Shown: positions 1-9,256 of the stretch, in pieces | Layout of the letters: each line of letters starts with the position of its first letter | Position numbering within the stretch: position 1 is the first letter of the stretch | Source of the DNA: Rotaria sordida | Lineage: Eukaryota > Rotifera > Eurotatoria > Philodinida > Philodinidae | Assembly: GCA_905250125.1 (NCBI GenBank) | Contig: CAJNOL010001256.1 | Location: forward strand, 1-64,000 | Length of the DNA stretch: 64,000 nt | Direction of reading: 5' to 3' | Notes under the pieces: model-generated | The model's input: the letters and a program-made list of their open reading frames with translations, nothing else | Database searches by the model: none | What the model was told of the DNA's origin: nothing | Made by a program: the position numbers and the translations under genes

Positions 1-459
1 TTTCAATTGCGTCCACTTGTTTATTATATCTATCAAGATTTAGCACCAATCAAACGAACACAAATTGGATTACCTGAAAGTTTATTTAGAAATCGGCAAG
101 AATCAATTAAGGAACAATATTCAAAACATGAAGATGAAAGTCTGATACCTAAATTTTCTGATAAACAAGAGGTCAGTAAAGTGTATGAATGGATTTATAC
201 AAATTGTCCATCATTTCGTCGCTCATGTTATGTTATAACAAGTGTTTGGTCTGTAGGATTGCTTTTAGGATGTCTTGGTCAATTAATTCTTATTCTTATT
301 CATTTATCAGTTAACAAAATTGTTATTTATGGACGTATAATATACATTTCACTAATAGTACTATGCGTTCTATTGACAATTATTTGTGGAAAAAGAGAAC
401 GAAAACAAAGAATGATATTAATTGAGCAATGGAAAGAAGACAATTCCAATGTACAGTAA
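1..459 (+). CDS. 3' end of a multi-pass membrane protein gene (partial)
   Basis: The reading frame is open from base 1 and stops at 459, so the start lies outside the window; no ATG marks a credible start. About 152 codons remain. Two hydrophobic stretches are visible, roughly residues 75-102 and 107-128, followed by a basic cytoplasmic-looking tail (GKRERKQR). The N-terminal part is soluble and includes a conserved-looking segment, YYIYQDLAPIKR. The overall look (short soluble loop, paired helices, W..NC.SFR motif) resembles the VC0807-like integral membrane proteins known from bacteria and some fungi and rotifers. This assignment is from memory of the family and is tentative. If it is right, a horizontally acquired gene is possible. 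Function is unknown. Confidence 0.5.
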   Translation, partial: FQLRPLVYYIYQDLAPIKRTQIGLPESLFRNRQESIKEQYSKHEDESLIPKFSDKQEVSKVYEWIYTNCPSFRRSCYVITSVWSVGLLLGCLGQLILILIHLSVNKIVIYGRIIYISLIVLCVLLTIICGKRERKQRMILIEQWKEDNSNVQ

Positions 460-863
460 TTAGATATACGATGAGGGTGTGGGAATAAGGTGAAGATAAT
501 AAGATAAACATTTTACACTAACACTCATATCCTGATTGGCATGAAATAACTGAAAAAAAATACAAAACCTTGACTAAGTCAATAGCACTTAGTTTTATTT
601 ATTCTACAAAGTATTTTAAAATGTTCAAATAAATAAATGACGAAAGACAAAGTTACCGTAGGTCTGGAGAGAAAGAAATATCGACTAAAATATCTATTGT
701 ATGTATTCCTTAGACAAAATTCTTTCTTCCTGTAGATATATATGTGTTCAAACACATCTGTAGCTATGCATATAATCAGATGGCTATGTGGTATCAAAAT
801 GAGATGAACCTATGTAACTTTTGTGGAACACGATCTCAAAGGAGTGTTGAAGTGTATAGGGTA
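460..863. other. intergenic, no gene seen
   Basis: AT-rich spacer after the membrane-protein stop. Short open frames here on both strands lack family features or splice partners. An A-run and an ACTTAG-type sequence occur near 560-600, but no confident regulatory site can be named. Confidence 0.5.
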
Positions 864-961
864 GGGTGTGAGTGTGGGTGGGTGTGGGTGTGGGTGTGGG
901 TGTGGGTGGGTGCGTGTGGGTGTGGGTGTGGGTGTGGGTGGGTGCGGGTGGGTGTGGGTGT
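864..961 (+). repeat. TGTGGG hexamer tract, G-rich on + strand
   Basis: About 98 bases made almost only of GGGTGT/TGTGGG units with a few one-base or two-base variants (GGGTGC, GGGTGGGTGT). TGTGGG is the telomeric hexamer reported for bdelloid rotifers, so this is telomere-like sequence inside a contig. The open frames that run through it in several phases encode only VGV/GCG or HTHP repeats and are artefacts. The G-runs could form a G-quadruplex. Confidence 0.85.
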
Positions 962-975
962 CAATATTGTCTTCA

Positions 976-1022
976 TCCACACCAACACCCACACTCCACA
1001 CCGACACCCACATCCCACACCC
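976..1022 (-). repeat. CCCACA tract, inverted partner of the TGTGGG tract
   Basis: About 47 bases of degenerate CCCACA/CACACC units, the reverse complement of the hexamer just to the left, separated from it by about 14 unique bases. Together they give a 5'-(TGTGGG)n-spacer-(CCCACA)n-3' arrangement. Just outside it, a 14-base direct repeat beginning CCCAGTTTCT occurs at about 1019 and again at about 1055. Confidence 0.8.
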
Positions 1023-1460
1023 AGTTTCTAGGAACTCGGAACAAACGTGAGATCCCAGTTTCTAGGAATAGAATCCGAAACTGACATCCCTATTGGTGAC
1101 TTCGATTTCTGAATCTTGTTAAAGAAAAACGCCTAATCCATTCACTAGCTATTGTTTACCATTGACAATTATAAATATTTCGATAGAATGATCTTTATGA
1201 ATTATACTTTTCACAAAAAAAGCAGAAGCGTTTTGTACTTGGGTGAATATTGATTCTGTTTTATTTTTCATTTTAACAGTGAAGTAAATGACGATCGTAA
1301 AAAGTACACATTGTCAATTTATCAACAAATTGCATTTACGGCGTTATTTTATTCTCAAAATTCTTGAAAGTCTTATCTTATCTTGTAATCTCATGCAAAT
1401 ATCTCACTCGCACGTTTTGAATAAGCGTTCCTTGTGAGCAGTAAGTACGCATTTAATATT
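1023..1460. other. intergenic, upstream of calpain gene
   Basis: No gene is visible. The stretch carries the second copy of the CCCAGTTTCTAGGA direct repeat and AT-rich DNA. It should contain the promoter or outron of the calpain gene, but no TATA box or initiator can be named with confidence. Confidence 0.4.
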
Positions 1461-4400
1461 ATGGAGAAAGATAAACATCAGTTACATTGTTCTAAACATC
1501 TGAAATCATTTGATCTTACATGTGGTGAATGTCATCGAAATGGCACCACTTCATCGGAACATTTATTTTCAAATGCTAGGTCTTCTTGGTTTTGTATTGC
1601 ATGTATATTTGAAAACAAACCTACTGCTGAAGTTTGTGAGATGTGTAAAGCAAAGAAATCAACTCTGGTAAATATTTGTTAGATATTATCGTTAAGATAT
1701 TAATAATTTGAGTCTATGCTATAGCAAAATCAACCATTGTCAAATAATGTGACTCTTATTAACAGTCATTCATTAATTAACACTACACAAACAGACAGGT
1801 TAATTCTAATGAATTCGGCAACGTCGTTAAATCCATCTTTAACTACAACATATATGTCTATGAATATTCGTGATCGTCGACATAGAGACGAAGCAGAAGC
1901 AGAAAGAAAATTTCGAACTATCATCGAACGTTGTCGAAGAGTAGTTTCTCATTGGTGATTAAGAAATATTTTCTAATATTTGTGGTTTTTTATTATTTAG
2001 ACAAACACACATTTTGTTGACGATGAATTTCCTCATTCACCAAGTTCATTAGGTGATTCATATTCACAGAATAATTTCGAATGGGTTCGAATTTCAAAGT
2101 TTTGTTCTTCATTTCGAAACGATGATCCTACTGAATGGACTGTTATGTCATCACCAGAACCAAGCGATATTGAACAAGGTCTTTTAGGAAACTGTTGGCT
2201 TGTAACTGCATTATCTCTGATTAGTGAAAGACCACGTATGCTTCAACATATACTTCTAACACAGAACATTAATGATGAAGGTGTATATCTCGTTCGTTTA
2301 TGTCATAATGGTTTATGGAAAACAATTATTGTTGATGATTCATTTCCATGTTACTTTGATGATATGCTTCTTTTTAGTAAAGCTCGACGTCGACAACTGT
2401 ATATTCCATTGATTGAAAAAGCGTGTGCTAAACTTTTTGGTTCATATTCAAAATTAATTAGTGGTCAAATAGAGGAGGGTCTTCAATTGTTTACTGGTGC
2501 ACCATGTGATCATATCGATCTTGAGAATGATGATGAACCAATCGATAGTGATTTGGTTTGGGCAAAACTCTTGTCTAGTTGTCAAGCAAAGTAAATTTGT
2601 TCAGTCATTCATATTCTTGAATGTTTAGTAAAATATTTTAGTTTATTAATTGGTGCTTCAACAAGTCGTACCGATGTGAACAAGGATGTATACGATCAAT
2701 TTAAAGTACATGGCAATCATGCATTTTCGATTCTAGCAGCTCATGCGCTCGACAATGATTTAGGTCGTTTTGTTTTATTACGTGATCCACATGCACACTC
2801 ATGTTATACAGACGAACGTGTCACTCCTGAAGTTCTTCAAATATTACGTACTGTACATAAAGCACATCGTTCATCTGGAGCTTTTTGGATGGAATGGTCG
2901 AAATTTCTTCTTTTATTTTCAAAAATAACGATCTCAACATATGTTGGTAGTCATTTTGATATACGCGAACAAGCTCGGTTCAATCGATCACCAACCGATT
3001 CTATTTCCGTCTTTTACTTTCACGTACCTCAGTATGTATCAAACATATTCTGTGAAACACGATCGAAACGTGTATAGAAGCATAATGGTACAGGCTTGGA
3101 TCTCCAACGTCCCACAGATCCAGCGCTGTAGTCAGGAAATTTTCAATGGGATTTCCTACTAGCAGAAAAATTCTTTTTGCTTCGCTACAAGATTTTTTAC
3201 TATCTCGATGCATTAACAATAGGTGGAAATTCATAAGTAGAAACATATGTTGCAAAATTCTCTCTTTCACAATGGTAGCACCTTTACCAGACTTACTCAT
3301 TTTAATCTCTTCAGAAATGTATTAACATTTTTCTCCCCGAAATTCAACAATTGAAAATCAAAAAGAAATATTTCAACTTGATATTTTGTAAGATTGACAG
3401 AGGAACCTCACCGGCGCTAAAACGTGAAACGCACATATTTTATTTAAGTTAGAAGTTGTTTGAGTCTAACTATTTCTTTTGTGATCTTACTATAGTCTTC
3501 TACATAATCAATGACATTTGACAACAATAAGTAAGGTATTTAAGACGGAGGAAAATTATTAATCCATGCCGATGATTCCTATGACCTTTTATCTCAGTTG
3601 CAGGTAGCTGCAAAACCTTGACTTAAAACTTACATTCATCATTTTTCTTCGAACAATGCATATAAATTCCAAATAAAACAAATAAATTAGAGATTTTTTT
3701 GGTGAAAAAAAATCATAATTTCTTGTTTCACGTAAATACTATTACATAATTAGGACAATGTTGATCAATGTGAGTATGCTTTATCATCGTCGTGATCGAG
3801 ACTCCGGCGAGATTCTTACGCAATCATTTATATTAGGCAATGCGGTGGATGAATCAATGCAAACTGACGAACGAAACTTGATTTTACATAGTCAATACGG
3901 TCCATGTCTCGCTTGGTTTGGATCATTAAGACCAGGCCTTTATTTTATCATACCATTTTCAATCAGCTTCTGGAATAAAGATGATCACGAACAAATAATA
4001 GACGGTTTCACATTAGTTATTCAATCGAGTGTTCAAATTGAAGGATTACTTGGCGATGGATCACCAACATTCCTTGCTGATTCTCTCATTGCATATCTGA
4101 TGAAAAATTGTAAAGAACCAGCACAGGTATTATTTATTATTTCGATTTTTTCTAATCTCGGCATTTTATATATAGCATCAAAATACCTCTATTTATATCA
4201 CAAACAAGGATCAAAAGGTGACGATCATAGTAGTTGAGAATCAATCAACGACACATCATCTAAACTTTAACATAGATATGACTAAATCAATAAATATCCA
4301 TAATTCTCGAAATTCATTAATAACACATGATTGTATTCCACCAGGTTATCGGCACCTCATTTGCTTAATAGAATTTAGGAGTCAACTTGGAAAACCTTCT

Positions 4401-4505
4401 TATCTCGTGTATAATATGTCCCGACTACTTACTAAAGACGTCAGTGAATCAATACCACCGATTAATATGGCGGAAAATGATATACACTCGTTACGACCAA
4501 TTTAA
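1461..4505 (+). CDS. CAPN15: calpain-15/SOL-like cysteine protease (six exons)
   Basis: Exons: 1461-1667, 1725-1940, 2001-2590, 2642-3031, 3754-4126, 4176-4505; 701 codons, all joins in phase. CAPN15/small-optic-lobes is an intracellular calpain with N-terminal RanBP2-type zinc fingers, a CysPc protease core and a C-terminal SOL-homology domain. One RanBP2 finger (W-x-C-x2-C ... N ... C-x2-C) is seen near residues 50-68. The protease core holds the catalytic cysteine in QGLLGNCW (about C206) and the catalytic histidine in HGNHAFS (H364). The C-terminal region matches the family pattern (LRPGLYFIIPFS, TIIVVENQ, final LRPI). It is shorter than vertebrate CAPN15 (about 1,080 aa), mainly through fewer fingers. 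The third catalytic position, normally Asn in LRNPWG, is Asp here (LLRDPHA, D386), so activity may be reduced. The start is the first ATG in frame before the finger; an upstream exon cannot be excluded. Exon 5 follows a 722-nt intron in which no palindrome was recognised. Confidence 0.85.
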
Positions 4506-4601
4506 CAAAATCAGACTTCGCAGTTTGTTTCATTTATATGTGTTCTTTTCGTATAATTCATTGAATAAACAAGCTGTAAAACTATTTAGTTTTTCTTCTC
4601 A

Positions 4602-4957
4602 CGAGGGAAGGCCACCAACTGTCTCCTCGCTTTTGAGCTGAAACTCAGTTGACAATAGGTAATTGAACGTGCTGATTCCGAATATCACAATGGTTTTTGC
4701 CCGCTTTCGATTTAAAGACCCGTTTTCTAAAGACCTTGATTTTTCAACCGAAAAACCATTTTCACTAAAAAATTTTTGACCTGTCCAAATGAAAGAGCAC
4801 GTCGTCAAACCTACAGAAAACAATTTTTCAAGGTTCTAAGCAAGGTTTTGAGCGAGTTTTCTGCGTCTAAAACTTAAAAAAAGAGGGAAGACCGCTAATA
4901 TTCTTACACAATTTATGAGAGAAAAACGACTGTTTTTCTTTCTGTTCTGCTTTTTTA
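4602..4957 (+). repeat. left terminal inverted repeat of Tc5-like element
   Basis: About 355 bp, closely matching the reverse complement of 7056-7414 along its whole length with scattered mismatches and small indels. Open frames inside it on the minus strand are mirror images of frames in the right repeat and are not genes. Confidence 0.85.
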
Positions 4958-5163
4958 CTTATCAAAGGCATTCAAAGAGGAGGGCTGCATGCATGTGTTA
5001 GACATGATATACATCATGATACATTCCAATTCCACAAGAATTCGATAAAAAGGAAAAACTGTGCACAAATGGCAGCTATAGAAAAATTTTCAAAGCATGT
5101 GAGATGCATAGTTCAGTGCAAAGAACAGAGAACGGAAGAAAAATATTTATAAGAGCAGCAGTC

Positions 5164-5170
5164 TATAAAA
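5164..5170 (+). promoter_or_regulatory. TATA box candidate for transposase
   Basis: TATAAAA lies about 130 bp upstream of the transposase ATG, inside the element and just past the left inverted repeat. The position is plausible; function is inferred. Confidence 0.35.
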
Positions 5171-5299
5171 ATATGTGTAATTTTAACACTCCTATCGGAG
5201 TGTCAGAGTTATGTAACGTTTGACACCAAGTTTTTACTCAAACTCAAAAAGCGTCCGTCGATTTCGATAGATTTCGTCACTCTTTTCCCGTAAACCAAA

Positions 5300-7011
5300 A
5301 TGAATGCGCAGAACATCGTTTCGGCTTTGAGTAATTTAATTGCAAATAATTTAACCGTTTCACAACAGTCTCCGATTACATCACAGGAGCGACAAATGGC
5401 TGAACATCTAGCTGACACTGTTAAATTAATGACCAGTGGACAAAAAGTTGATTACGTTGAAGAAACAACTTTAGATTTTGGCCGTTATACCGACGACGAA
5501 AAGAGTGAAGAGGAGGAAGAATCCATGTTGGATGAGAAAGAAAGTGAAGAAATGGACGAAGATTGGAAGAACAAAGAATTAGCTTTAGAAAAATATAATT
5601 TAAGAAGCTTTTCAAAAGAGTTTATGCGGCAAGTTATCGATTTTGTTGATCATGCAGGTCTGGGAAGTAAACATGAGAGATCTTGGAAAGCCATTCATCA
5701 CCGATTTCGAACAATCCCAGGCAGAAATTATATTCCACGTTTTCGAAAATATTTGGAACATCATGGAACAAAGCGACAGAAGACTCAAGATCTGGACAGT
5801 TTAGTTTACAAAAAGTTAGTTGATGCAAGACAAAAGAATCTCGTTGTTCATGATTTGGATATCCAGCGATGGAGTTTAAAGATAGCTAAAGAAGTGAAGC
5901 TCGACGATTTTCATGCTTCTCATGGTTGGCTGGAGAATTTCAAAAATCGTCATAGATTAACTTCTCTAAAAATTACAAACTTTGTTTCACACCATCAAGT
6001 CGAAAATCGGGAAGTTCTAGAAAAATCAAAACAAAATTTTATGTTGGAGTTTAATAAAGTGTCGTCTCACTTTAAACCATCTGAAATTTTTAATACAGAC
6101 CAAACAGGTGTCGAAAAAGAATTACACTCCAATCGTACTATCTCTTTCGTTGGTGAAAAGAGGACTTTTGCAGCTGTTCAGTCGAAAAATGCTACTACAC
6201 ACTCTTATACTGTACAGCCAACTATCTCATTAGACGGACGGCTCTTAGAAACGATTTATTTATGCTTGCAGAAGCAGGGAGGTGAGTTTAACGTTAGTCG
6301 AACCGTTTTAAACCGCTATCGCTCGTTTTTTCCCTTATCTTAGGAAAAATGGGAGAGCAAATTAAGAGACACTTGTTTCAGCCGAAAAATGTCGTTGTAA
6401 TCTGTTCGGCGTCGGGAAAACTTACTACTTCATTGGTTGAATATTGGAGAGATGACTGTTTTCTTCCATTGGTTGGTGCTAAATGTTTGCTGCTATCAGA
6501 CAGTTATCCAGGACAAAATCGCGAAGAACTCTATCAACCGGAAAATTGCGGTGGTAAAAAGGTCACACGTTTACAAACACCACAAAATACAACTGATGAG
6601 CTACAGTCACTGGATTGTTATTTCAACAGACAAATTAAAATTTTCCTCAAAGCATGTTATCATCGTGTAACGTTGGATGAACTAGATATACACTTACACG
6701 AACGAAATAACATCATACGTTTAGCCAGTCTAATGCACAATCAATTGAGCGCAGGTGTATTCACGCCAATGATTAAATACGCTTGGTTCTTCAGTGGCTT
6801 AATACGTGAAGATCCTTCTCCATTTGTCAGCGTTAATCAAGTTTGCTTTGCAAGTTCAGGAACTCATATACAGTGTGAAGAAAAAGAGTGCGATGAGTCT
6901 GTTTTTATAACTTGTGCTCGATGTTCGAAGAAATTGTGTTTTCAACACTTTTACCAGTTATCATTTCCATTAAAAGCACAGCAAATATTTTTACGAATCA
7001 TGGCTCTGTGA
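5300..7011 (+). CDS. Tc5/pogo-superfamily transposase, one intron
   Basis: Exons 5300-6281 and 6344-7011 join in phase to give about 549 residues. The two open frames look like separate ORFs, but GTGAGT at 6282 and CTTAG at 6343 define a 62-nt intron that restores a continuous protein. Residues 55-95 are acidic. Residues 165-225 resemble the CENP-B/Tc5 helix-turn-helix (ASHGWLENFKNRH). The DDE_1 catalytic core carries D267 (NTDQTG), D380 (LLLSDSYPGQ) and D418 (SLDCYF), a DD37D arrangement. The C-terminus has a cysteine/histidine cluster (C-x2-C then CFQHFY) that may bind zinc. It would cut and paste the surrounding element in the nucleus. No internal stop or frameshift was seen. Confidence 0.85.
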
Positions 7012-7055
7012 AACCGCTTTATTGCCCCCTTTATCACAAATTGCTAATAACATGT

Positions 7056-7414
7056 GTGAAAAAACAGAACAGAAAGAAAAACAGTAGTTTTTCTCTCATA
7101 AATTGTGTAAGAATATTAGCGGTTTTCCCTCTTTTTTTAAGTTTTAGACGCAGAAAACTCGCTCAAAACCTCGCCTAGAACCTTGAAAAATTGTTTTCTG
7201 TAGGTTTGACGACGTGCTCTTTCATTTGGACAGGTCAAAACATTTTTTTAGTGAAAATGGTTTTTCGGTTGAAAAACCAAAATCTTTAAAAAACGGATCT
7301 TTAAATCGAAAGCGGACAAAAACCATTATGATATTCGGAATCAGCACGTTCAATTACCTATTGTCAACTGAGTTTCAGCTCAAAAGCGAGGAGATAGTTG
7401 GTGGCCTTCCCTCG
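7056..7414 (-). repeat. right terminal inverted repeat of Tc5-like element
   Basis: Mirror copy of 4602-4957. The outer end finishes CTTCCCTCG next to TTAG. The two copies are similar but not identical, so the insertion is not brand new. Confidence 0.85.
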
Positions 7415-7417
7415 TTA

Positions 7418-9004
7418 GTTAGAAGCTAAAAATGATATCTTTTTCTATGAAAATTTTTTCGATTCCAAGATTTTACCAGTTGAAATCGGAATCGAATAGA
7501 AAACAATTTTAACCTTTTAGATTCGTATTAGGAATGAACATATCGCTTTTCTAGACATAAAAACTTTCCTTCTTTGTCAAAAATACTGGAGTCGTCAATT
7601 ATTCTAAACAAGATTAACTAGATATTTCCTTTCGTTTTCATGTTCTTTAATCTTATATTATTTCTTTGTTGTATGGAATCCACTTCTTCACTTCGTTGCT
7701 TTCTATTCCGAAACATATGCTTAGTTATTTTTCTCAATATGATTGTCTATGTGCTGCTTTGCTCAATGTTCTCTCCAATTGATATTCAAGTTAGTCAATG
7801 ACAGATAGAATAAATCACATATAATTCGATCTTGGAAAATTTAAAATGTCTATAAGAATAATAAAACAAGAAATTGCTATTTCACATACATCTTTATAAT
7901 TGTATCATATTTTTAAAAACTTGTTACCTATAGAATTTGAGATATACTCTCCAAATTTTATCAGTTTAATTTTTCTAAGAATTTAATTTTTTTTTGAGTC
8001 TCAGAAAGAGAACAAATAAAAACAAAATAAAAAACGCAGCGATAGTATTTAGAATTTGTTTTTCAGAAAAATGCACATTATCATATATGATGGTAATAGA
8101 AATAGTAAATAAATGAAGCAAACAGTGCAAGATATTCAACAAAAGTTGTATATAGACTGTGTAGAATATCAGTGTAAGATAAAAAAAAGTAGCTCTATAA
8201 GCCCCTTTGATATGTACATCAAGAGTTAAGAAATAAGACACTTCTTTTCTTTTTCACTTCACCGAAGTTTTTTAAATTTTACAAAGGGCATTTGATATTT
8301 GGAACAGTAATGTTCAGTAAAATATTTAAATGAAAAGAAATTGTTTCACTCCCAACATACAAAACAAAGTATTCTTAAAGTACTCCTAGATTAACAATTT
8401 GCTCACTAACTACATCAACAAATCATTCAAACCTATTAATAGATAAAAATAATCGAAATCAAATGTTTCAAAAGTAGCCTTTGCAAAAAATTTCAGGTAG
8501 ATATTTTTTTAAATTTCATTTTCCGCTAAAACATTATAAAAAATCGATTATATCTTCAGATAAAACCACAACTCTAAAAATTGTGAATATCATAAAGTAT
8601 TATGTTTGGAAAAATAATTATAAATAATTTACACAAAATCAAAGAAACTGTACCCAATAGATTTCAAATATATGTCTTTATTAGAAAAATCGTTTTAAAT
8701 CACAATGTAGCATTTTTTTTAAATTTTTGCAACAACAAAGAAATGATGTTGCTTATTATCTTTTTCATTCAAATATAAATTAGTCTAATTTTTTCAAATT
8801 TGTGATAAATTTTGACAGAAGAGTTTTCGCACAGGGTCATATATATGTATTTGATCTTTTATAACTAATTACTCATGTCATAATTTCAATCGTATCATAG
8901 TGCAATCAGAATGATCAAACAATTGATGCATTTATTTTTCTTCGAGTGAGAACATATAGGAGTATATCTATAAAACCACTTTTATTTAATGCCCTCTTTC
9001 TAAT
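7418..9004. other. intergenic, no gene seen
   Basis: AT-rich DNA after the transposon. A minus-strand open frame at 7975-8241 encodes a low-complexity hydrophobic peptide with no family features and is not credited. No RNA gene or repeat array was recognised. Confidence 0.5.
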
Positions 9005-9256
9005 TTAACCCTTTGGGGACGGTTGGCCCCTTAAGGGGCCATGGCGATTCTCTAGCATCTCAAAACACGCAGATTCCTATATGAGATTAGTTTTTGTGAA
9101 AGCATTTATCAGAGAGTTTTTTGGTATAATTTGGATTGTAATTAGTTTATTTTATTCAGATATCCAGTAATAGATTATAAGTTCTTTTAGAAAATAGAAA
9201 CGTTGATTGATTTATGACGAAATATACAGAAAAAAAACCCGTCCCCAAAGGGTTAA
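9005..9256. mobile_element. piggyBac-like MITE with TTAA target duplication
   Basis: A 252-bp unit flanked by TTAA on both sides (9005-9008 and 9253-9256) with a perfect 14-bp inverted end, CCCTTTGGGGACGG at 9009-9022 and its complement at 9239-9252. TTAA duplications and CCC-starting ends are typical of piggyBac elements. There is no coding capacity, so it is non-autonomous. A perfect 16-bp palindrome, GGCCCCTTAAGGGGCC, sits at 9025-9040 close to the left end, GC-rich against the AT-rich surroundings and with TTAA at its centre. Confidence 0.8.

Larger units (their letters stand above)
4602..7414 (+). mobile_element. complete Tc5/CENP-B-type DNA transposon, 2.8 kb
   Basis: Long terminal inverted repeats bound the element. 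The outer ends read CGAGGGAAGGCCACCAACT on the left and the reverse complement on the right. The flanks are C-TCA at the left (4598-4601) and TTA-G at the right (7415-7418), which fits the C|TNA|G target of Tc5 elements with a one-base difference between the duplicate copies. The element lies about 100 bp past the calpain stop. It encodes one spliced transposase with all three acidic residues present, so it may be autonomous. Confidence 0.85.

Noticed and set aside
744..1084. Several overlapping frames on both strands through the GT-rich tract
   Set aside because: They translate only the hexamer in different phases (VGV, GCG, HTHP repeats) and have no flanking coding signal.
3001..3300. Minus-strand frame over calpain exon 4 and intron 4
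   Set aside because: It overlaps a well-supported exon and has no recognisable domain.
4599..4823. Matching open frames in the two transposon inverted repeats (also 7214-7429)
   Set aside because: The same peptide appears because the repeats are mirror copies; no start context, splice partner or family match.
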